DNA of 64,000 nucleotides from Plumapathes pennacea (Eukaryota; Cnidaria; Anthozoa; Antipatharia; Myriopathidae), in assembly GCA_964036295.1 (NCBI GenBank), contig OZ038463.1, positions 27,577,069 to 27,641,068 on the forward strand, read 5' to 3'. A program made the position numbers and the translations under genes. The notes below the pieces were generated by a model. That model was not told the origin of the DNA. It ran no database searches and worked only from the letters and a program-made list of their open reading frames with translations. Each line of letters opens with the position of its first letter. The stretch's first letter is position 1. This document shows, piece by piece, positions 56,865 to 64,000 of the stretch.

Positions 56865-58262
56865 GTGGGATGTTGGGATTCAAGTTTGGTGTGGCAACTA
56901 TTTGAACGCAGCATTAGAATTCTTTAATGAGAAATCTCTGGACTATAGCGATACTCCCAAGAGTGATCAACTTAAAATTTCTCTTTCAGTTTCTCACCAG
57001 AAAAAATATCATATAGTATAAGGAACCTGGTTTTTGACACCTTGCTCAAATGAAACCTGATTAAACTATAAATTATAATTACAGCACTCGTACATTTGCT
57101 CCAAAAGGCTGAGAGAATCTACATTTTGAGCTTGTAAGTGAAAAGTCGGCCAGCAAATAATAGAGTTATGTGCGTGACTTATCTCATTGTAATGCATAAT
57201 TGATTTTGACAGTTTGACTTCGAACATTTGTTTCTAATCACAGTCCACGACTAACCTAGCCTACGCTTTCTTTTTCTAAAATGCATTTCTTCTATCAGGC
57301 GTTCTCAATTTCCAGTCGGCCTGTTGTATGTCAAAGCTGTTATCACCGTGGTTTTGTAAATTCACGATTGTTTGACAAGCGTAGGTTAAAGTTGAACAAG
57401 ACTTGTGTTGCCAGTGAGCTCGTTGGGTGGGGTCGAGACCAGAAGAAACTAAAATGGAAATTAGGAACAAGAGCGAGACTCCCAAAAGGGAATTTCAGTT
57501 TCTCACTAATATAATATCATACAGAAAATAAGAGTATAGAGAACTTTTTACACCTTGCTCAAATGAAGCCTATTACTATAAATTTTCATTACAACACTCA
57601 TACACTTGCTTCTGAAAGGCTCTGCATTTTGAGCTTTGGAGTGAAAAGGTTAGCCAGCAAGAAAAGAGTAATGCGTGACTTATCTGTTCATGCTCAGTCA
57701 ATTTTAACAGTTTGACTTTGAACACTTATTTTAATCAGAGGCCACGATAATCTAGCCTTCGCTTCATTTGTTTCTGATCACAGGTCACGATTAATTTATC
57801 CTGCGCTTTATTAGTTATCTGTTTCTTCTAAACTACATTTCTTCTGCCAGGCTTTCTAAATTTCCAGTCGGCCTGTTGTATTTTAAAGCTATTTCCACCG
57901 AGGTTTTGATAAATTCACGGTTGTTTGACGAGAGTGTGATAAAGTTGAAAAACCCAGCCGGGAGCGACTTCAGCTTGTCGAAATGGTATTGATTATGTTT
58001 GTTTTGCTTCGCTGTGTTTAAACCAGCAATAATAAAGAACTGTACACAACTGGAAGAAAAAGAATGCGAAAGTGAGTATAATTAAACAAAAACCGCAAGG
58101 GCGCAATCCTCAAGTACATGTCACCACAAATCTCACGTTACATACTTGAAACTCAGCCAAGAAAAAGAAACAGGCTTCCACACCGCTTGCACGTTAACAC
58201 TACCCAATCAAATGTAGTATTTTTGCTTCCACGTCAATTAAACTTCAAACTCCACCCCTTTT
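56865..58262 (-). repeat. Repeat family RC, copy 3 (expanded)
   Basis: In reverse it follows the order of 38186-38850 and 51551-52397, but its middle contains an extra block: two tandem-like passages of the TTAACCC MITE interior (56940-57180, 57410-57650) and a repeated 'ggtcacgattaat' passage. Confidence 0.7.
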
Positions 58263-58347
58263 ATTCCAAATGGTTAAACCTCTTTCTCGGTAGAGCTGCA
58301 AAGAAATGCGCTGCAATGTAGAGTAATTGTATAATTGCTAATTCAAC

Positions 58348-61300
58348 TTACATGTAGCAAGTCACGGTTGTGATTATTACAGCAGTAACCACCGTAGCTA
58401 TTACAACGCCAATAACAATCCACTTCCAAGAAGAAGACTTTGCAGTGGCTGATGTTGGACGCGTAGTGGGCAGCATTGTCGTCTGTGGTTTAAAAACCAC
58501 CGCAGCTCCTTCGATGGTTTTGCCAATGGACCGCTCCAAGTCGTCTTTGCTGAACTTGATGACATTAAGGAGGGCGACGGCTGGTAAGACTTTAAGTGTA
58601 AAACCTAAAGGCATCTGAACGTAAAACTGGACCAGTAATGTTGAACCATTTTCCTTTGGATACCCAGGTAGCAAGTGAACTTGATCAGCTGTGAAAATTC
58701 CGCCCACTGCCCTTCTGTAAAAAACAGAATGAACCGATACACTTTGTATAATATTAAATATTAACAACGGTTGTTCCCAACCCAAAGTAAAGACCAAGGT
58801 ATTAAAAAGTGTACCGAGAAAAAAAAATTGGATAAAAAGTGTTTGCTGACATCCAATTTGACAATTGTCTAACATGAAATTATAAGTCGAGGCAGAATGT
58901 ATACAAATTAGTACCATTTGTCACTTTGGAGAAGTGCTACCTTATATATTAAATCGATGAGAAACTGTAGTGCTCCAAGAATTTAGTCATAATCAGAATT
59001 TAGTTTTATTCCCTCGCTCTTTACCCCGTGTCAACCGAATACAAACGTACGTGTTTCAATAAACTTCAACTTTTTTGGATTATTGGGCCTTTTCCTTTAC
59101 AAAAAGAGTTTAAGGCACTCATCCAGCCTATTGAGAGAGAAGATGGAATCATATAAAAAAAGGTATATTTTCGCGGTCAATCTTATCGCCCCTTTTTGTC
59201 GTGATTGGAGATAAATAACCAAGGAAATCATCCCTTCTGTGTAGTACGTGTTAAACTAATAAAATGGTCCGATAACAGTATTTAACGTTCTCCTAGCAGA
59301 CCCACCATGGGCTCTTCCATCTGCTACACGAGAGTTCATACTCAGTACGCATGTATGTACAACTTAATACCTCTTTCTTTCTGCCCGTGCTATGCCACAC
59401 AAGGTTTGGTTCCTGAAACATAATTCATCGGTGCCTTGTGCTAATGCTTTCTTGAATTGTTGATCTTTCTCGTAGCTCCACTATGCAAAACAGAAAGATG
59501 TAAACTTACCTTAACTGATACAAGGAATTTCAAGAAGTCTTTTATAGTGTGTGTGATATATGTTTCTATCGTTTACCGCTACATACTTCAAGTTTGATCT
59601 GCAAAAAGATAATCAGCACGTGAAGCATGCTGGGATCAGAGTATTTGCCAAAACATATAAATAATCTCACACCGCTCACTCGGGGTTCAAACTTCAATTT
59701 CACAGTGGTCATTATTTGCATCGAAGTTTGAACTGAGGGGCACTGAACATGTAAATGAGGTTGTAACTGGCTGGTCACACACTCTGTGGCAGCAATAACA
59801 AGTACATACCGATGTGTTGTATCTGATGATAATTAAGGATAATATAAAACTTACCTCATTTATTGTCATGTTATTGATAATGATTTGGACTGACTGGTTT
59901 TTTTCGCCTTCACTTGGAATTCGAGGGTTTTCAAGTTTTATCTCTGGTGGTTTCTCGTCTTTCTTTAAGCCTTCAAATGGATATTGACAGCGTAAGATAT
60001 ATAGTGCATTTGTTTCCATTTTTGCAAAGGTATCTTTAGTTACATGTAGTTTGTTTTGTCAAATGACTTACTACATACCTAGAATGTATATTGCAGCAGC
60101 CAAATTACGTTTGAAAAATAGGCTCTTAACCTTGCTCCAAAGAGCAAGGTTAAGAGCCTATCTGATTCCCCTAGCGCCTTGCGCCTAACGGCGCTAGGCA
60201 CCAATCTCCCTCTTTTACAATCCTCTATCTGTCCCTGCGATTACCATTTACACTCGAAACTTAATTCATTTCTCCGCATGTTGCAACCTATATAAATATT
60301 AGTTAATCAATAAACTTCAGGATCAGTGAGGCTGTATCTGCAGCTTCATGAATGAACTAACCTTTACAAAATCCATTGATCTTGTAGAGGCCTTCTTCAC
60401 ACTGGCACTTGTATGAGCCTCGAGTGTTGATGCATTCTTCAAACATATTACTGTCACAGTCGAACAAGTCCCAGTCCAAACATTCATCGATGTCTAAAAA
60501 TGGTGGCAAAATATTATTTTATCTCTAACTTATAGATGTCAAAATCTAGCATAGTTTTCTGGCAAACATTTATGCATTGGGATGACTAAAACTATTTTAC
60601 TGTATTGCAGCTTTTGAAACAAAGGTATGTTACTCTCAACGTTGTGGTTTATGAAGATCATAACAGACCAACATTGGTGACATAATCTTTTAGAAAAAGC
60701 CATCAATTTTACCATTGCAGTTGTGCTGTCAGAGAGGCACAACACAGTCTTTTTCTCAAAAGACAAAAGCTACAATCCCGCCAAAATACTTGAAACACTC
60801 CGTTTTCACTACTTTCAGTATCTCTTCCTCCCTCCCTTCCCTCCCCTCCCTTGTTAGAGTTGTTCAGCCTACAAATGCATTGGAGGATGAATTACAACGA
60901 CCAGCATCTCTAAGGGGAAAATGTATAGAAAGTGGCATATTTTTTAACGGTTCTGGTTTTAATTATTATGATATGAATTACGATGTGTTTTAACTACTTT
61001 TGGCGTGGATTATATCCCTTCAGAATCATTACCTTCACATTTGAAGCCATTAACTTCAAGATTGAAACCCTTTTCGCAGCTACATTTGTGCCCTCCAAAT
61101 GTATTTAAACAATTTTGATCGCAGCCGCCATTGTTCACTTCACATTCGTTCACATCTGAAAAAGAAGTAATGAGTAATATTAACAGATATAGCGCTGAAA
61201 TATATTTCAACAAATCTTATGCCGAAATATTTATTTCAATTATCATCATTATATTGAACGTTATCGTAAAGCCCATTGCACACGAGCGAGTTTTCTGTGA

Positions 61301-64000
61301 CAACTTTTCTGTGACAAATGACTTGCCCGTGTATACGGTCGAGCAATTTTTTTACAAGCTTTTTGACAAATATTCTTTGTTTCTTTACGCTTCTGACTAG
61401 CTGAATTCAATACGCTTTTCGCGATGTCAAAGCTTCTAGTAAGAGGCTTGTTGCATTATCTCACCAATTCACAGACTTTCTTGTCGATGTTGTGGACGCC
61501 GCCATCTTGACCGTGCGAATACGTTCGCAAATGAAGACTTGAGAACTAAAGTTTTCCGAAAATTCCGACATGTCTTAGCAAATTTCACATGTGACAAGTT
61601 TTCCTTGTCATAAAGAAAGCAGCACGCCAGCTTTTCATCAAGTGCATTTGTCATAGAAACTTTGGACAAATTTTCTCATACACAAGCAAAAAGATATAAA
61701 GAGCTTGCTCGTGTGCATGGGGCTTTAAAGTGGTAAAAAGATTGGCGGCAGGCCATCGGCGAGTCAACGAATAAACGCCTGTGTATACGACCCTTCCATT
61801 AAGTTATTGCACAATGTCACTGACGTCTATTCGACCTGTGAACAGCGTTTATGGCAACAACGTTGAATATTTTGGCTGCAGAGCATGTTAACGCAGTCTT
61901 TTTGACAAAGTAAGCTCATATTTAACAATTAGATTATTCGCTCTCAGTTTCTATGAGGTTATAGTTGATGAGGGCGAAGCCCTTGTTTTAGTAAAAAATT
62001 AACTAGTTTTCGTTCATATAAACACAAAAATCTGCAAATCTGCCTCTTTTGCGTGTTATATTTAATTTATTAATCGCTGTGACAACTTTACGCACGGAAC
62101 CAAAACTGAAGAGGTGTCACACTTTATTTATCGCTCTTCCCAAACTTTGAGTTGTTTTGGCAAAGTCAAGTCCCCGGGCAAATCATTTAGAACCATGAAC
62201 AAATCTGGACTGCAGTTAAAGATGTGGCAAAAGCAGTTGCTGACGTTAGAAAAAGTGAAATCACAAAAGGTAAACAAATCAAATTGCACAACCTCCTTCA
62301 TGAATCGCTTTCAAACGGAAACCTCTAAACTCTTGCCATTTTGCCGCTGTGAAGCTTATAAAACCGTCAGATAGCTGTTTAGTTTGTCCTTGGACTGCTA
62401 CGATGTAAACTGTAATGGTTTGTAAACAAGTGTGAAAACCACAACTTGCGAGAAAATTCAGTTTGCTGTTTTGAATTCGCGCCGGTAAGTTGTGCATGGA
62501 AATTCAATTCTCCACTTCTTACCGTTGAGAATCTTCGCTTTATATTTCGTAGCACAATTAGGTTTCTCCGGAATTGCATTCGTCTGTGAATTTTGTGAAT
62601 CCTTTTCAGAAACTTCGCGAAAACGTGAAGCGGCGGCCAGGTGAAAGCCGGTTTTTCGCTACTCGACATCTATTGGCTGATAGACATCGAGTAGCGTAGC
62701 CAATCAGATTGCAGGATCAAGGGGTAATGCCCGCTACCACCGTGGCCTTTGTGCCCTATTCTGTGGCTTCAGCTTACTAGCACATTATGCAGTATTCTGA
62801 GATTGCAGGATTAGCATTAGACCACTAGTTGATTTTTACTAATAGCTGTTAGATGGATTAATTTTTTAAATCAAACCTCTTTTGTCTTTTTTCAGTTCAA
62901 AAATTATATCTTTAGCACCCGGTCGCACTAGGGAGTTTAGTCGATAATATCAATGTTTGGTAGCAGCTTACTAACATAAATTTCTAGTGACAAGGGCTGT
63001 TTGCACTTCAAATCATGCAAATATTGATATTAATGTCGTTAATATTACGAGTGCGACCGGAGCCTTTTTTAAATTTTGTTATTCAAGTATTTATAACTTG
63101 ATATATATAGAATCAATTATAAAAACACTTGACCAAATGGGCACAAACTGAAACGGGGTTTCTTGTCAGATGTCCCGAACAATCTCGACTTTTCCTTACC
63201 GTTGCAGCTTTTCTTATCTTTATCCAATTGGTATCCTTTATTACAGAGACATTTTTGCTGTCCATTTGCCACAAAACAAATTTGCTCACAGCCGTGGGAA
63301 CCAGAACAACGCTCAGAAGCTGAAAATACCAAACACATCATGTTAAATTGCAGTAGTTCAGTTTGAGTTTTCAAAAGTTCTTAGTTACAGAGATGCAAAC
63401 GCGGCTCGGCTAAAGAGATGGCCAAAGTAGGCAAATATGTTACTTTCAAGAACACAGCTTTAAGTTTCTGAAGATAATAAGTTGCTTTTCCAGTAATGCA
63501 GAGTGGCTAAAACTATTTTTTACTTCGTAGGTGCATTGAATTTTTCTTCTAAGTTTGATTATATTTTCTTTACAATTGTATCATCACTACAGTCTACTCT
63601 TCCTACCTAATGTGATTGCCGCGCCGATCGAGTGACACGCCACTCTGAACCTCGTCAATTGTGCACGGGGTGTGAATGTGGCTTTATCAATAATTTTACA
63701 ATATTAGCAACCATAACCTCGATTAATTTACATTGCCGACACTGCCAACAGAGTTTTGGGGTAAAACATAGTGTTTTGAAATTTATTTGAGTACGTGAAA
63801 TGTCGCATCATTATTGAAGGTATCGCACTTCTTAAACCAGCACATACACATACCTTCGCATGTTTTGTTGTCCGCTTTTAGTTTAAAGTACTGTTGACAA
63901 CCACAAGTATACCCTCCTTGCTTGTTAGAGCACTTTTGCATGCACTCATCCTGATTCAGATCACATTCATTTATGTCTAGAAGAGGCAAGAAGATGTAAA
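58348..64000 (-). CDS. EGF-repeat, SEA-like, single-pass membrane protein (3' part; 5' end outside window)
   Basis: Seven exons are seen on the minus strand, all with GT-AG borders. Four are EGF modules in phase 1: 63976-63854 ([20 protein letters not shown]), 63319-63200 ([20 protein letters not shown]), 61155-61033 ([20 protein letters not shown]) and 60493-60362 ([20 protein letters not shown]); three begin with the D-[IV]-[ND]-E-C calcium-binding signature. Then come 60033-59855 (ending NNMTINE), 59480-59371 ([20 protein letters not shown] with CFRNQTLCG) and 58714-58348. The last has [19 protein letters not shown], a transmembrane helix ([20 protein letters not shown]) and ends CYM. The part before the helix looks like a SEA-type module. 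The product should be an extracellular adhesion or receptor protein with a three-residue inner tail. Phases join perfectly (0 and 2 at the last junctions), and there is no frame break. Confidence 0.85.
60120..60159. repeat. Perfect 18-bp-stem hairpin in an intron
   Basis: AGGCTCTTAACCTTGCTC, four bases, then its exact reverse complement. A second, shorter inverted pair (CTAGCGCC / GGCGCTAG) follows at 60171-60198. Confidence 0.85.
61267..61727. mobile_element. MITE with TAAAGCCC / CACACGAGC ends, in an intron
   Basis: TAAAGCCCATTGCACACGAG at the left is matched in reverse by 'ctcgtgtgcatggggcttta' at the right, giving a 461-bp element between EGF exons. Confidence 0.8.
62658..62695. repeat. 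Short hairpin
   Basis: GCTACTCGA ... TCGAGTAGC with 'catctattggctgatagaca' between. Small inverted pair in the same intron. Confidence 0.7.
62914..63064. mobile_element. Small MITE with CCGGTCGCACT ends
   Basis: AGCACCCGGTCGCACTAG at the left and 'gagtgcgaccggagcc' at the right form imperfect inverted ends of a ~150-bp element with 'aatattgatatt' inside. Confidence 0.7.

Noticed and set aside
59513-59544. Possible micro-exon ([10 protein letters not shown]) in the EGF/SEA-like gene
   Set aside because: A good donor follows it, but its phase does not fit the exon before it, whereas the exons at 59855 and 59480 join directly in phase 0.

Overview
The window looks like animal nuclear DNA from a cnidarian, most likely a stony coral. 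This is inference from protein style: a ROC-COR GTPase spliced to a death domain, a second death-domain gene, kinesin-light-chain-like TPRs, an LRR receptor with a seven-helix end, and a calcium-binding EGF membrane protein. The DNA is AT-rich, has short GT-AG introns, and is packed with miniature inverted-repeat and foldback elements. No species can be named from sequence alone.

Layout. 0-6 kb: a foldback end, a Q-rich relic, copy 1 of a ~2.6-3.0 kb repeat family, and a broken Harbinger-type transposase with a foldback inserted upstream. 6.3-10.9 kb: a complete Mutator-type element with a perfect 9-bp target duplication. Its long inverted ends are built of 154-bp tandem units, and it carries an intronless kinase plus peptidase-like gene with three frameshifts. 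11-17.3 kb: a 36-bp minisatellite, then the best-preserved gene, a ROC-COR GTPase exon followed by small exons and a death-domain exon in consistent phase. 17.6-30 kb: foldbacks, copies 2 and 3 of the large repeat (each with the same nested MITE), a long TA tract and a TPR relic. 30-36 kb: a kinase relic, a fourth partial repeat copy, a KRHEQKR-repeat relic and a two-exon death-domain gene. 36-58 kb: mostly interleaved repeats, with a decayed LRR/GPCR gene threaded through 41.3-50.3 kb. 58.3-64 kb: the 3' part of a minus-strand gene with at least four EGF exons, a SEA-like region and a transmembrane anchor, continuing past the window end.

How the genes relate. ROC-COR, death-domain, TPR and kinase pieces are the usual parts of expanded cnidarian immune and cell-death signalling families. 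Several are dead here. The ROC-COR/death-domain gene, the small death-domain gene and the EGF/SEA-like gene look intact. The mobile DNA explains most other open frames. Insertion order can be read at several sites because empty sites survive in sister copies. All functions are inferred from visible motifs; no database search was possible.
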